DNA of 29,878 bases from Phaeoceros laevis (GCA_049999765.1 JBNGIQ010007839.1:1-29878); one strand, 5' to 3'; positions 19,509 through 29,878 are shown, counted from the first letter of the stretch. Translations and numbers: made by a program. The notes: generated by a model from the sequence alone, not told the origin.

Positions 19509-19927
19509 GCTTTTGTGCGTATTTAGAGCATGTTGGAGGCATTTTGTTGCAAGCTTCAGTTTGCTTCTAGAGAACCAGCTCTACAAACCTCGGTTGGCAG
19601 TGGAATCGTGACCGCATCAGGAGAACAAGCAATGTGGTGGACTTCACATCCCTGTTGAATAGCTAAAAAACCATGAGGAGGTAGGGAGATCAACGTGATG
19701 CCCGGAAGGCATTGTTGGGCTGCACCCTCAAACACCACGCCTACTCAAATGCGAATGGGTTCACCAGTATGCACAATGCTCAAACACAGAGCAGAACACA
19801 AGGACCTAGATAGAAACCTCCAATTGCCAGCAGTAGAGTAATCAGGAAGTACCCAGATTTATCGAGGGATATGAGAGGACAGCTATTGTGCTTAAGGTAC
19901 AAGGCACAGTCACAGCAGTGAAGGAGG

Positions 19928-20308
19928 GTGGAGGTCACCAACCTACGATACAGTTGCTGTCCAAGCCACTGGGTGACAAAGAAAAGGAAGGCTGCTTTGG
20001 ACATGTTGAAACCCAGATCTGCTGGCTGCCCTATGCTCGATAGATTAGTTCTGGAAAGGACGGGTGCTTTGGACATGCTGAAAATCAGCTCTGCGGTTTG
20101 CCCCCTGCTCTGTACAGATGTGCTTGGACAAGCTGCAAAATCAGCTCTGACATTTCTCTATACAAACACTCCTAATGGACACACTTTCTCAGGTCACGAA
20201 GGATCTATGCATGTTCAGAGCAAAGAATCTACGCATGGACAGGAACTACCACAGCTCCATAGAAGCCACAGTGAAATATGGGACATTGGGGACCCATTCG
20301 CTTCATGA
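19928..20308 (+). other. Small ORF with a repeated 24-residue segment
   Basis: A 126-codon open frame contains AALDMLKPRSAGCPML and, 72 bases later in the same frame, GALDMLKISSAVCPLL; a third, weaker copy follows at about 20121. The in-frame repeat is suggestive, but there is no recognisable domain and no codon evidence beyond the repeat. It could equally be a noncoding tandem repeat. Confidence 0.25.
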
Positions 20309-20947
20309 CCCATTGCTGAAAGCCGACAACAGTCGTGGTATATAGAGCTGGCCACATGTTGTGAAGGCACTGAGGCCTAACAGAAGAAGGGTAGGTAACT
20401 CCATACAGGGGACAGAAAGCGATTGCTTTCAGCAAGAACGAACGAAGCCATTGCCACGAAGTATTTATGTGAAATGTAGACATACGCGACCAGGATAAAT
20501 GCGCAAACCAAACACGAGCTGAGTTTAGGTACTTCCATTCTGGGTGAAAGGGAGCATGGAGGCTCAGTTTAATAGACCGAGTAAAACCCAGACACGGACT
20601 ATCGAGTAACTAACAAGCTCCTACCAAGTCACATACAACGACTCCATTTCAAAGATCGCCAACTCCACACATCGCCCCCACCATATAATAGTGAGTCATT
20701 AATACTCCCGTACTCCACGATCTGCCACACAGTGAAAAATCTCTATTTCCGATCTCCGGCACCGCCAGAACTCAGACACTCATGCCGCAAATATTTGTAA
20801 AAAACACAACCCAACGTCACCACAAGTTTAACGGCACCCGCCCAGATTATTTAACTGCCTTCACATTCATACCGCTGGGAACCAACGGCCGACCACCATT
20901 ATGATTATCCTCGAGAGAAACCACGCTCCCACAGAGTACCTCCAGGC

Positions 20948-21691
20948 ATGCGCCATCAGCTTGGGTCTGTCCTCCCAGCTGGAGTTAGAACCAGACAGCA
21001 ACTCAGAAGGACTTTGGAGCGGCTTCCCTTTGGACGCACATCTCAATCGCAATCCGACGCAGAGCAATCAATGGACGGTCACAGCGACATTCTGGGAGGG
21101 CAATACGCGTCCCAAGATGAGGAGGGAGAAGACCTTTTGGCGGGATTTGGACAGCCAGTGCAGTGATGGAGTGGCATGTATCAGACTCAACCTGACTCTC
21201 ATCAGCAGACGCAAAACCAGGACGGTGACCTCACGATGGAGGAGAGTGACCACCGATATGTCACCGCGGAGGAAGTGGATGCTAGAATACAAGACCAGCT
21301 GGCAGAGATGAAAATGGAACTACTACAGGTCATGGAGAAAATGGAGAGTTCAATGAGAAGGGAATGGCAGGCTGAGAGAACGGCACTTGAAGCCAAGAAT
21401 GCATATCTCGAAGACAAGGTTGCGATGCTTGAGAAGAAAGTCATGGACCAGGCTAGAGTGATCACTCAGATCCAGGAGAATGTGTCCAACCTGGACAACA
21501 ACCTTACGTTCCTCAAGAAGAAAGTCATGGACCCTAGAGTGATCACTCAGATCCAGGAGAATGTGTCCAACCTGGACTACAACATTACGCTCCTCAAGAA
21601 GGCCTGGACGGCAGCAGGCTCTCCGAGGGTAGGAAGCACCAACAGCCTCACTTTGGGGAACGCAGGGTGGATGTCCAAGCCAGGGGAGTGA
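20948..21691 (+). pseudogene. Coiled-coil ORF interrupted by an in-frame TGA, possibly transposon-derived
   Basis: One frame runs from the ATG at 20948 to the stop at 21689-21691 except for a single TGA at 21164-21166. The first part (72 residues) is basic, then acidic (SMDGHSDILGG...DEEGEDLLAGFG). The second part (171 residues from the Met at 21176) is Gln-rich, then a long coiled coil (EEVDARIQDQLAEMKMELLQ onward). Within it a 28-residue segment, VITQIQENVSNLDNN in one copy and VITQIQENVSNLDYN in the other, is repeated 84 bases apart, which is four heptads. A Gln/acidic head plus coiled coil is reminiscent of retroelement gag or LINE ORF1 N-termini, but no zinc knuckle, RRM or reverse transcriptase follows, so origin is unproven. 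It could also be translated from 21176 alone. Confidence 0.5.
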
Positions 21692-22657
21692 CCGTCCAGC
21701 TCACGGCGATGATTTCAGGCATGGCTCACGATGTGTCACGCCTGGATACTCTACCCACAGGTTTTTTTCTTTTTGGTGTAGGTGCGTCAGGACAGGTAGG
21801 TCTGGCAGAAGGTTAGCAGGGTTGACGATGAGAGATAGATGCTTGCACACACATAGGCTATAACTCTATCAAGATTGTGAACGGATTGATGTAGCAGGTA
21901 CCAACCAGCAGCAAGGCAACACTTGTGGCACTGTCAGGTCATTGCAAGGCATGATCGATCGATACTAATCTACTTAGGCTGCTACGGCTGCAAACCTGTG
22001 GCTTCCGCAAGAAACAAACCGGTTGACATCACCAAATGGGGCAAGCTTTCCGGTGCCTAACCAGATGAACCCACCAAACAGCATCTGGAGGCTCGAAACA
22101 CTCACTGCCACTTTTGAGGCAAGAGGACTTCAGACGTGAACCTGAATCAAGCAAAGAGACTTGGAGACTTGGTCCACAATTTTTATGCCTTGAGACTTGT
22201 TCCAGAATTCAAGTCCAAATGAGGTTTACGGTGTGTCCACTCTCAGGTGTTCCATTTGCTCACAGCCATGGGTTGTGCCCCATTTGCACCCGAGGTGGAG
22301 ACTGGTACACTTGCTGGCCTAGAATCCTTTCCTTTGTGAAATGAGCTATTAAGTCCACTGTCACTTTGCCCCGGAAGAGACCACACGCCAGGGGTTGCTC
22401 CTGTTTACAAGTGGCTTCCAGATCCTCAACCTGTGAACTTTCAAGTGAGCTCGAGGTGCCCAGTGGAGGATTTTAGGTTTGCAGAAATGCAACCAATGCC
22501 TTCTCTCAAGTGTGATACAAGCAATTGTTTAATTGCTTCCAAGCAAACTAATTCAAACATTTAATATTTCAAATCAGAAATTATGCCAAGTAAAAGTTTC
22601 ACCAGAGCGTCTCGATCAGTTACATCTCGGGATGACTTGGACCCAATGTCTATGTAA
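21692..22657. other. Intergenic stretch before the LTP-like gene
   Basis: Short ORFs only and no recognisable domain. It may contain the promoter and possibly an upstream exon of the lipid-transfer-like gene. Confidence 0.45.
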
Positions 22658-22750
22658 GGAGAGTTGGCACAGTCACGAACATCTGCAAATCGCCACTCTC
22701 GCCTCGCCTTTTCTTTTGAGAACTGCCTCCTGTTCCACCTGCTCTTTGTC

Positions 22751-23026
22751 ATGGCGGCCCTGAGCATGGCAGCCAGCATCGCTGTGGAGGGTGACTCCCC
22801 TTGCGACGCGGGCTACGTGCCTACCGTGTTGCGGAGCAAGTGCTCGGACAGCAGCGGAAGGTGGACGCCGGTCCCCCTGGGCGACTGCTGCAACTATCTG
22901 GTGGACGCTGGAGTCGCTTGTGTGTGCAACACATTGCAGACCGAGTTGGTTGATCCCACCATCATCACCAACTACCTCACTTTGTGCCCGTTCCCGGTAC
23001 GCACTGTGTGCCCCCCTTCGGGGTAG
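22751..23026 (+). CDS. Secreted eight-cysteine (nsLTP-like) protein
   Basis: From the ATG at 22751 this is 91 residues with the exact eight-cysteine pattern of plant nonspecific lipid-transfer and related proteins: C-x12-C-x14-CC-x9-C-x1-C-x19-C-x7-C, starting at SPCDAGYVP and ending CPPSG. These proteins fold as four helices around a hydrophobic cavity, are secreted, and bind lipids in cuticle or wall formation or defence. The start is a problem: from 22751 the leader is only about 14 residues. The frame is open upstream to 22658 and encodes a better hydrophobic core (CLLFHLLFVMAALSMAASIA), but has no ATG before a TAA at 22655. An upstream exon, a non-AUG start or a base error may be involved. 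No GPI-type C-terminal tail is seen. Confidence 0.75.
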   Translation: MAALSMAASIAVEGDSPCDAGYVPTVLRSKCSDSSGRWTPVPLGDCCNYLVDAGVACVCNTLQTELVDPTIITNYLTLCPFPVRTVCPPSG

Positions 23027-23465
23027 AGCGGGAGAGGAGTCATGATCGGCTGCGACGCATGGATGGATGGAGCTTGGAGAGAAATGGAATTGTTGAAGCG
23101 GTCTCTAGATAGCTGTAGCTAGCTATCCTTTATTTTCTAGCATCTTAACCTTAAGGATTTCATTTGCCGACAAATTAAAATTTTGTTTCAGACAACTTTT
23201 TCGAGTAGTGGATGCTTGCGGTTTTGTAGTGGGTGCTTGCGGTTCCATGGATGCAGTTTTGAAATTTTGAAGCTCGACAGTGCTTGAGCTGGCTTACAAG
23301 TGAGTGAATACCTTGTGGTAACCTTTCACGCTCTCCCTCTGGTTTCTTCTTCTTCAAATTCATGTTACACATTGTACACAACTTGGCCCTTGGATTTTCG
23401 GTTAGAAGGACATTGGCAAAAAACGATGAAAACAAAAAGCTCACATACGTAGATGCTACGGTCAG
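23027..23465. other. 3' flank of the LTP-like gene and downstream of the tRNA
   Basis: No gene seen. A short palindrome (gatagct-gtagct-agctatc, about 23107-23126) lies in the probable 3' UTR. A five-T run on the minus strand (23434-23438) serves the tRNA gene. Confidence 0.5.
23434..23438 (-). terminator. Pol III terminator (T5) for tRNA-Phe
   Basis: Five Ts on the minus strand, 28 bases past the tRNA 3' end, the first run of at least four Ts there and a plausible RNA polymerase III stop. Confidence 0.6.
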
Positions 23466-23490
23466 TGCGGTGAGCGTGGATCGAACACGC

Positions 23491-23533
<43 letters not shown>

Positions 23534-23538
23534 CCCGC
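23466..23538 (-). tRNA. tRNA-Phe (GAA)
   Basis: The 73-nt minus-strand sequence begins GCGGGGATAGCTCAGTTGGG, has anticodon GAA at 23503-23505 in the loop ACTGAAGAT, the T-arm GTTCGATCC, and an acceptor stem closing with CCGC plus discriminator A. All arms pair, no intron, CCA not encoded, as expected for a nuclear plant tRNA gene. From memory the sequence matches the standard land-plant nuclear tRNA-Phe. The A-box (TAGCTCAGTTGG) and B-box (GGTTCGA-type, here GTGTTCGATCC) are intact. Confidence 0.96.
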
Positions 23539-24749
23539 TAGCTGCTTACAGAATTGAACAAGTTTTATTTACCTCTAACCAATTTTGAGGATGCTGATCA
23601 CGACATCCTCGGCTCGGTTCGGTGGGGCTGCGTGCCACAAACAGCAATCTCGGAGAGCAGGAATCCCGGTCTGGTAGACACGAGTCTCATCGCATTGGTT
23701 GCACCTTCCTTCCAATGCGGTTGTTATGTCCAACATTTGAGCCCTGCGGGCCCTGCCCTGCTGCTGTCCTGCCCAACCATCCATGGCTCTCTCGAGTCTC
23801 GTCACAAATGTGATGACTCTCTAAAGAGTGGCCTAGACCAGTCTACCGCACACTCGGCGCTGGTGGGGTCCGTGCAAGGACGCTCGGCACACTGTGCAGA
23901 CTGATGAGCATGTTGTGGGCCGGGAGCCGGGAGAGGACGGGACAAAAGCTCGCGTAGCACAGCACATTGCCTGGTCATCACTGTCTCTGACAAGTCATGT
24001 CGTCACTAAGCTGACATTAGCAAACCAAGGTCGGAGACAAGGGAGAATTAGAGTACTGTAGTGTACAGAGGATTAGTGTTTGACCAAAGGATGGATGGAA
24101 TGGGCATGATTGGCGTGGCATACAACTTGCCAGCTGCCAATCGTAGTAATTCTGGCCCGCCTGCTCACATCATTGCTGTGCAGCAGCGAATGAATGATGC
24201 GTAGCTTTCGAGCAAGGTAGCCCTTCCCCTCCCACCTCGCGCAATGAGCAGCCAGCAAGTAAGTGCGCACGGGCCGTCTCTCTCCTTTTTTCTGGACAGT
24301 AGTAGTATCTCGCCACTGTGACACTCACTGTGATGAGAGCGCTGGGAGGAGGGGAGGAGCAGCGATTGCAGCGCAGCGAGAGGGGCGGGGAGGGAGGTAT
24401 TATCTAGAATTTCCCAACCGTCTGCTGTTGCCGCGCGCTCATGGCAGCCTTTCCTTTCTCCTCCTTTCTCCTTCCTCCAGCCTGTCCCCCTCCCCATGTC
24501 CTGCTGCACCTCAACCGCCTCCCTTTGCGCAACCGTGTCCACTTTCAGCGGCACGAGGCGGAAGCGGAAGCGGGCGACGAGGGAGAGGAAGAGGAAGAAG
24601 AGGATGCCACTTTGAGCTGCACTTGCGGGAGGGACTACACAGGGAGCAGGGCCCCGGGCATCATGGAGGAAAGATGGAAGCGGGCCGCGGCGGCAGGCCT
24701 TGGAAGGAGGCGGAGTGAGTGAGTGAGGTGCTGTGGCAGCACCGGAGCT
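23539..24749. other. Upstream region and 5' leader of the second Atg22-like gene
   Basis: No supported gene. The last ~350 bases before the ATG become very GC- and purine-rich (runs of gaggaagaggaagaag near 24584-24604) and probably form the 5' UTR. Minus-strand ORFs here are compositional shadows. Confidence 0.45.
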
Positions 24750-26736
24750 ATGGCGGCGGAGATCGAGTCGGGGACCAACACCCCTTCCAACTCCCGCATT
24801 TCGGGCGCGTCCTCCAGCAGCAAGATCTTCTTCTCCCGCCAGAACACCAGCGACTCGCCCGAGTACCACGACGCCTTCAACTTCTCCACCGCCTCCTCCG
24901 CCGCGGGATCCCGCTTCTCCAAGGACACAGACGGCAGGGCGCTCTGGGGCTGGTACCTCTACGACGTGGCCGCCTCCGCCTACAGCAACGGCGTGGCTCC
25001 CCTCTTCTACCCGCTCCTCATCTACTGGCTGGCCACCAAGGCCGCCCTGTCGCCCAGCCTTGATGGCGATGGCTACCAGCAGCAGCAGCAGCAGCAGCAG
25101 GGCTCAGATTTCTGGCTGGTGCAATGCGCAGCCGGGAATGCCAGTGCCAATTGCGCGGCCTGCGTGCTCGGCCAGGGTTACAGGTTCTTCTCGGCCGACG
25201 GGTGTGTGAGTAGTGAAGTAGACAGGGCTGTTGAGCAATAATGCTTCTTCGGAACTGCTGACTGATGTGGGAGTGGGGTTTGGCAGGAGAACCTCAGAAG
25301 CGCCGTCTGTGAGAGTGAGCTTGGGAGGCTCCTTCGAGCTCAGCCCCTACTCGGTGGTGGCTGTCATTCTGGGCGTGGTGCTGGTGCTGCAGCTCCTCGT
25401 CTTCATCACTTTCAGCCCCCTGATCGACCATGGCAGGTGCAGGAAGGGGCTGCTGGCGGTCTCCACCGGCGTGGGAGTCGCAGCCGTCATGCTGTCCATC
25501 AACCTCTACTCTGCCGAGCTCTGGTGGACGGCCGCCATCCTCTTCATCGTGTCGGACGTGGCCCACGGCCAGGCCGTGGTGGCCTACAACTCCTTCCTCA
25601 TGCCGCTCACCAAGGCCATGGCGGAGCTGAAGCAGAGCCTCGGGCTGGGGACAACCACCCGGGAGCAGGAGGTAGCGCGGCTCAGGGTGGTGGGAGGGGC
25701 GTCGCTCACGGCAACCGGGCTGGGCAACCTGGGAGGGTTTCTGGCCATCGCTGTGGCCTACGGGAGCCTGGCCTACGTGCCGGGGGTGAGTGACACCTTC
25801 GTCTTCCGAGGGGCGCTGTCCATCTCGGGGCTGTGGTGGGCCGTGTGGGCGTTCCCGGCCTGCTCCTGGCTGCGATCCTACAAGGGCGCGGGGGGCTCCG
25901 GCTGCGGATTCCGGCTGGGGCTGGGGTGGGAGAAGCTGTGGTGCCTGCGCACGGACCTCGGCAGGCTGCGCTACGCCGGCTGGGTCCTGGCTGCGCTCCT
26001 GCTCTCCACCGCCGGCAGCACCGCGCTCTTCCAGGCCGCGCTGCTCTACGGGCGGGAGAATCTGTGCATGAGCACCAAGCAGAGCGTGGCGGTGGCCATG
26101 GCGGCCTCCCTGGCCGCCTGCCTAGGGTGCCCGGCCTTCGCCTGCTTCCAGAGACGCACCTCCTGGCAGGACAACACGGTGGTGATCGCCAACCTGCTCA
26201 CGGTGATGGCGCTCACGGCCTGCTACGCCGTGGTGGGGTTTGTCACGGGGAAGGACTCCGTGGGGCTGCACCACCGGTGGGAGGTCTTCGCCATCGCTGG
26301 CTGCCACGGCTTCTGTGCTGGAGCTCTGAGTTCCTTCACCCGCACCCTGTTCCTGGACTGCGTGAGGGAATCGCAGCAGGGGCTCTTGTTCTCGCTCTAC
26401 GGGCTGGTGAGGCAGGCCGGGGTGTGGCTGGGCTACCTCGCCGTCTCCCTGTTCGTCCTGGCGCCCGTGGATTTCAGGTACGCCTTCGTCTACGCGGCTG
26501 TGATGCTGCTGGTGCCGGCCATCCTGCTCCTGGTGACTGTGGATCACCAGCAGGGTATGGTGGATGCCGGCCACATCCTGCAGCGGGACTTCTTCCCGGA
26601 CGACACGGTCAGTGGCGAGTCCCCATGCGACGTCAGGGACTTCTCCTCCTCCTCCTACGGTAGAGTCAGGGATTTGGCCCCCAAACAACAGCACCATGTG
26701 GTTCCCCTGGCGGGGCCTAGCCTCGCTAGACAATGA
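24750..26736 (+). CDS. Atg22/UMF1-like MFS transporter, intact paralogue
   Basis: Two exons, 24750-25201 and 25287-26736, joined by an 85-bp GT-AG phase-2 intron, encode 633 residues. The start ATG at 24750 (gagctATGGCG) is preferred to one at 24723. The N-terminus is Ser-rich and probably cytosolic. Motif LWGWYLYD (65-72) opens the first helix. A loop with Q8 (110-117, eight CAG codons at 25077-25100) and a C-x8-C-x2-C group follows. Exon 2 encodes about eleven hydrophobic segments and the Atg22-type C-terminal block GALSSFTRTLFLDCVRESQQ, ending with a QQGMVDAG motif shared with the paralogue. The SSKGSSWLG segment of the paralogue is replaced by YGLVRQAGVWLG, so function may have shifted. 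By family it would be a vacuolar or other endomembrane solute exporter; substrate unknown. Coding GC is very high, with third positions mostly G or C. Convergent with PEX2. Confidence 0.9.
25077..25100 (+). repeat. (CAG)8 microsatellite in coding exon
   Basis: Eight perfect CAG codons encode a glutamine run in the loop after the first membrane segment of the Atg22-like protein. Length polymorphism is likely. Confidence 0.95.
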
Positions 26737-27311
26737 CGATCATTTTTCTTCATTGCAGACCACATTGCAGTTTTCTACGATGCCCAACGGCTTTTGTTGG
26801 CAGAAAAATCTGCTTCGATCCATGGACCAGGACGAGGAAACGAAGTTGCTACTGTACGCAAACAGCAGGGATGACCACAAAACTGCAGCATTTCTGTCCC
26901 TTGTGTACCCTCATCCTCCAAGTCCACCCTGGTGTTCTTTGTACAGTACAGAGCTCCTTGTCCGCATTGGAAGATGAGACAACCATAATTTAAACCCCAC
27001 TGACCGACTGAGACAATGATGGATGCCACGTATCTGTTCTCCTGGGCAGGGAAAGAATTGACAAGACTTCTGACAAGAACACGACATGACGAACAAGCCG
27101 AATTTGTAGTTACTCGAGCTGGTGTGCTCCAATTGGCAGTCTAGCTTCTTTTTTTATAATTATGATCCGACCTTTTGCTCTGTATACCTCACGGTGATGA
27201 GGGGACAGAACCTACAAGTTTGTGAAAGAATGGTCCTATGATCCTACAGCAGGTTCGAATAGGCCTGCCTCCTACTGTACCCAAGAAACATCTATCTCTA
27301 AGTCGCTGCAA
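26737..27311. other. Convergent 3' region between the transporter and PEX2
   Basis: This 575-bp stretch separates two stop codons on opposite strands, and should hold both 3' UTRs. No additional gene is seen. Confidence 0.6.
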
Positions 27312-29206
27312 CTAAGATGGTCTACGCTCGTCAGCTGATGACCTAGAAGAAATGCTCACCGCTTGTTGGCAGCGTCTAATGGCTAGAATGTTAGAATTGC
27401 ACCTCATACACCGGAACGATGAATTTGCTATACAACGCGTCCTGAGGCAGTAATAGCAGTAGGCATGACCACAGGGAAGAGCAGAGAAGCTCACAACTAT
27501 GGGACTTCTCTCGCAGATTGGACACATGTCTTCAGGAAGGCTAGAAGATTCAGAAGATTGCCCATTGAGAAAAGGAAATGCGAGCTTCTTCATGGACATA
27601 AGGTTAAGTAGAGGCAGTACAAGCAATAACAATTCCTGCCACGATAACAAAAGCAAAAACATATCAGACAAACAAACAATAAAACAAGCCACAAAATCCT
27701 ACTCCCCCAGAATGAAACATATGAGAAAAAGAGCGGTACCGAAAACTCGTGCCACACGAGCTGGCGGTTCATGTACTCAAAGCTAACAGCTCTGTTCATG
27801 TTTGGCTTTTCGTAGACAAGGCGTGCCCTGAGTAACCTTTCCACAATGCTTCGATACCTGATGCAACAAAGGTAATGTAAACCGTCATTTCCTATGCTCC
27901 AAACACGCATCACCTTGTGAGCTCCCATCCATGCTCCGGGGACGTACCTTCCAGTGTACAAGAACAAGAGAAGATTGAAAAAGCTGGCCACGTTGCACAC
28001 ACTGTCCAACCTCTGCAGTAAACCCCAACCCCAGGATGCCCAGGAAGTCTGCAACACGAGAAACCAAACCTTCACATCAGATACCAGCTGCAAAAGAAGC
28101 CAGGTCAAGCGAGTGCACTTGGGCAGATGCAAAATGGGAAAGATTCTACTCACCCGCTCAGTATCACTCCACCTTTGAAAGGTAGAGACCATCTGAAGGC
28201 GAGTCCAACCATACCGACCACCTACCAGCGCTAGGCAGTAACATAGTTTTTGGACCTTTGTCAAGCCTGGCCCCTCCAGTCCATTCCTTACTGCAAAGTT
28301 ACAAAGGCAGTCAACACCTCGATGGTCTGAACGGTTTCAGTGAATCGCAGGCTAGCTAGGGCACAGCTTGAGGTCCTACCTTTCCCAGCTGCTGCAAGGA
28401 CGTCATAGGCACGCTCATCCCTGAAGCGCAGATTCATGAGAGCATTGCCAGGAGTAGGACGGTCCACCCATATAGAAAACCGCCAAATCAGAAACTCAAG
28501 AAAGGCATTTAGCTCTGGTTCGTAGCGTGACACCAGACCTGGCTGCACAAAACTGGGGCTTCATCACTCTCACAGACAGACAGCATCTGTTGGCAAGCTC
28601 TGGGCACTATCTGACATATTGAAAACGTCCAGGAATCCAAACACTCATGCTTCTGCCATGCTTAAGAACCCTAGAATGAGCACAAAACAGAATACACTGC
28701 TCAACGGTGGCGACATACACATCACCTGCCCTTCAATACAAGAGGCATACCTGTGATAAAGAAAAAACTCTCATGAGCTGCTCCTTGAGCATGCCAGTCA
28801 ATTCCACATCGAGCCTGGCAGCGTCCAATTGATTCACTCGCAGTATTGGGACTGAGATTGGTCTCTGATATCCACATACGAATTATTATCCACAACTGGT
28901 CAGTCTCAAGAGGCAGCCGCAAAACAAGACACAAAATGCATGGGTATTCTCATGAAGCGTGCAGAACTGAGCTAACACTATGTCAAGATCCAGATTGCGT
29001 GCAACAATCGGAGCCCGGAATTTGGTCTGAAAACACACCTTGACGGATAAGCGCAACTTCTCCCACCGTCCCTCCAAGGACCGGAACTCCTGGCGCCAGG
29101 CGTCTTCAGGAGGAGGTGGGACATTGCGGTGCCTTCTCCTCAATTCCTCCAAAGCACCCACGCCTCCCGGTATTTGCGACAAGCCGGAGCTGCTGCTACT
29201 GGCCAT
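27312..29206 (-). CDS. PEX2: Peroxisome biogenesis protein 2 (peroxin-2, RING E3)
   Basis: Seven exons, all GT-AG and in frame: 29039-29206, 28751-28864, 28380-28542, 28154-28290, 27948-28048, 27740-27857 and 27312-27635, giving 374 residues. PEX2 is a peroxisomal membrane RING ubiquitin ligase that works with PEX10 and PEX12 to monoubiquitinate the PEX5 import receptor for recycling. Diagnostic segments are RVNQLDAARLDVEL, YEPELNAFLEFLIWRFSIWV, a TPGNALMNLR motif, FFNLLLFLYTGRYRSIVERL, SFEYMNRQLVWHEFS, and a C-terminal C3HC4 RING with ligands at about C305, C308, C322, H324, C327, C330, C343 and C346. The N-terminal region contains hydrophobic segments expected of the membrane domain. The N-terminus is longer than in Arabidopsis PEX2 (333 residues) owing to a Ser/Pro-rich extension in exon 1. 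No defects seen. Confidence 0.95.
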
Positions 29207-29878
29207 TCTACTGGAAGCCGGTCGCGCTCCAACTTCAGCCCTGATTCCTTCCGCTGCAGCAAATCCAGGCCTCCCGTCTCATCACAGCTCCTCGTGACGC
29301 CGGTGGGGGAAAGGCGGAAACCACGCCTTGAAGCCTAATGTTGGTGCATGTTTCGTTCCGAGGAGGACCTTTTCGTTCCCAGAAAATAACGCACACTCCG
29401 TATCGGATGGAGAGATTCTAGGGGGAAGATGCCAATACAAATAGAGCAAGTCTAGGCTATTGGATGAATGACCTGTGCACCAAGTCCCGGACGTCTTTGG
29501 ATCTAAGCAATTCTCTTGACTGCCATTGCCGTCGCTGTCGAGGGGCGGAGCATGGAAGTAGGGTTCCATGAAGGGCTCTCTGGGACAAGCCTATGGAGGT
29601 CCTCGCTGAGAGCCCGTTTTGGGCTCCTATCCCATATTTTCGGAAACATGTAGACTAGCTTGCAACCTTTCAATCCCATGAGTTCGAAAGCTGTTCGTCA
29701 GTTGTGGTGGAGTTAAGCCGGTATCCAGGAATTTACACTAAACAATGGCTTCCATATCAGTGATATCAGTGTTGACTTGATATCAGTGTTGACTGCGTGT
29801 TACTTTTGCTTGCCTTCTGAAGGCGTGTGCAAGCACCTGTGCCATACAGAAGGGCAGGGAGCTGCACTCGAAGATTGT
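29207..29878. other. Upstream region of PEX2
   Basis: No gene seen. It should contain the PEX2 promoter. A perfect 17-bp direct repeat lies at 29761-29794. Confidence 0.5.
29761..29794. repeat. 17-bp perfect tandem repeat (two units)
   Basis: The unit tgatatcagtgttgact occurs twice in a row, with a further partial atatcag just before it. Confidence 0.9.

Larger units (their letters stand above)
17881..20947. other. Gene-poor stretch of about 3 kb
   Basis: Only short ORFs without recognisable domains. Notable contents are listed separately: a ~29-bp tandem repeat near 19442-19505 and a 72-bp in-frame repeat at 19993-20150. The last 300 bases before 20948 may be a promoter for the coiled-coil ORF. 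Confidence 0.45.

Noticed and set aside
23107-23126. Palindrome in the LTP-like 3' flank as a terminator or miRNA
   Set aside because: Arms are only about 7 bp and made of tagct repeats, too weak to support a function.
24165-24869. 234-codon minus-strand ORF upstream of the Atg22-like gene
   Set aside because: It overlaps the start of a well-supported gene on the other strand and reads as compositional low-complexity sequence.
25833-26663. 276-codon alternative-frame ORF inside the second Atg22-like gene
   Set aside because: It arises from very high third-position GC. Its translation is Ala/Gly/Arg/Leu-rich without domains, whereas the other frame is a clear membrane transporter.

Overview
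The window looks like nuclear DNA of a land plant, most likely a seedless vascular plant (a fern first, a lycophyte second). Reasons: GT-AG introns of about 85-210 bp; a plant tRNA-Phe; a plant-type PEX2 gene; a plastid-type phosphohexomutase gene; two secreted DUF26 (Gnk2-like) genes; Atg22/UMF1-type transporters, which I know from seedless plants and fungi but not as a standard angiosperm family; and many decayed PLS-type PPR fragments (GYVQQ/GYAQQG motifs), typical of fern and lycophyte genomes. The species cannot be named from sequence alone.

Layout. 1-412 (-) is the N-terminal part of a PPR gene running off the left edge. 960-1483 (+) is a frameshifted PPR relic. 1504-3636 (-) is a three-exon phosphoglucomutase/phosphoglucosamine-mutase-family gene with a likely plastid transit peptide. 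About 3.3 kb of gene-poor DNA follows, with a 48-bp tandem duplication and a strong hairpin. 7050-13020 is a direct duplication of a ~3 kb segment. Each copy holds one intact DUF26 secreted-protein gene (8409-8921 and 11601-12110), and a short array of a ~320-bp repeat lies at the segment boundaries. 13103-13681 (-) is an unrecognised Trp/Pro-rich ORF with SKPASPA repeats.

14246-16124 (-) is an Atg22-like transporter gene with a one-base frameshift. Its intact paralogue lies at 24750-26736 (+), with the intron at the same codon. Between them are two related PPR relics (16750-17000 and 17655-17880, both -), an interrupted coiled-coil ORF (20948-21691), an eight-cysteine lipid-transfer-like gene (22751-23026) and a tRNA-Phe(GAA) gene (23466-23538, -). 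27312-29206 (-) is a complete seven-exon PEX2 peroxin gene, convergent with the second transporter.

The genes do not form one pathway. The strongest local themes are duplication and decay: tandem DUF26 genes whose coding changes are mostly amino-acid-altering, a divergent transporter pair with one damaged member, and PPR debris. Three assembly gaps (10, 100 and 10 N) are present. The two 10-N gaps are each flanked by an identical 47-bp duplicate, which looks like an assembler artefact and not biology. I see no clear novel multi-gene system; the DUF26 pair is the most interesting element.
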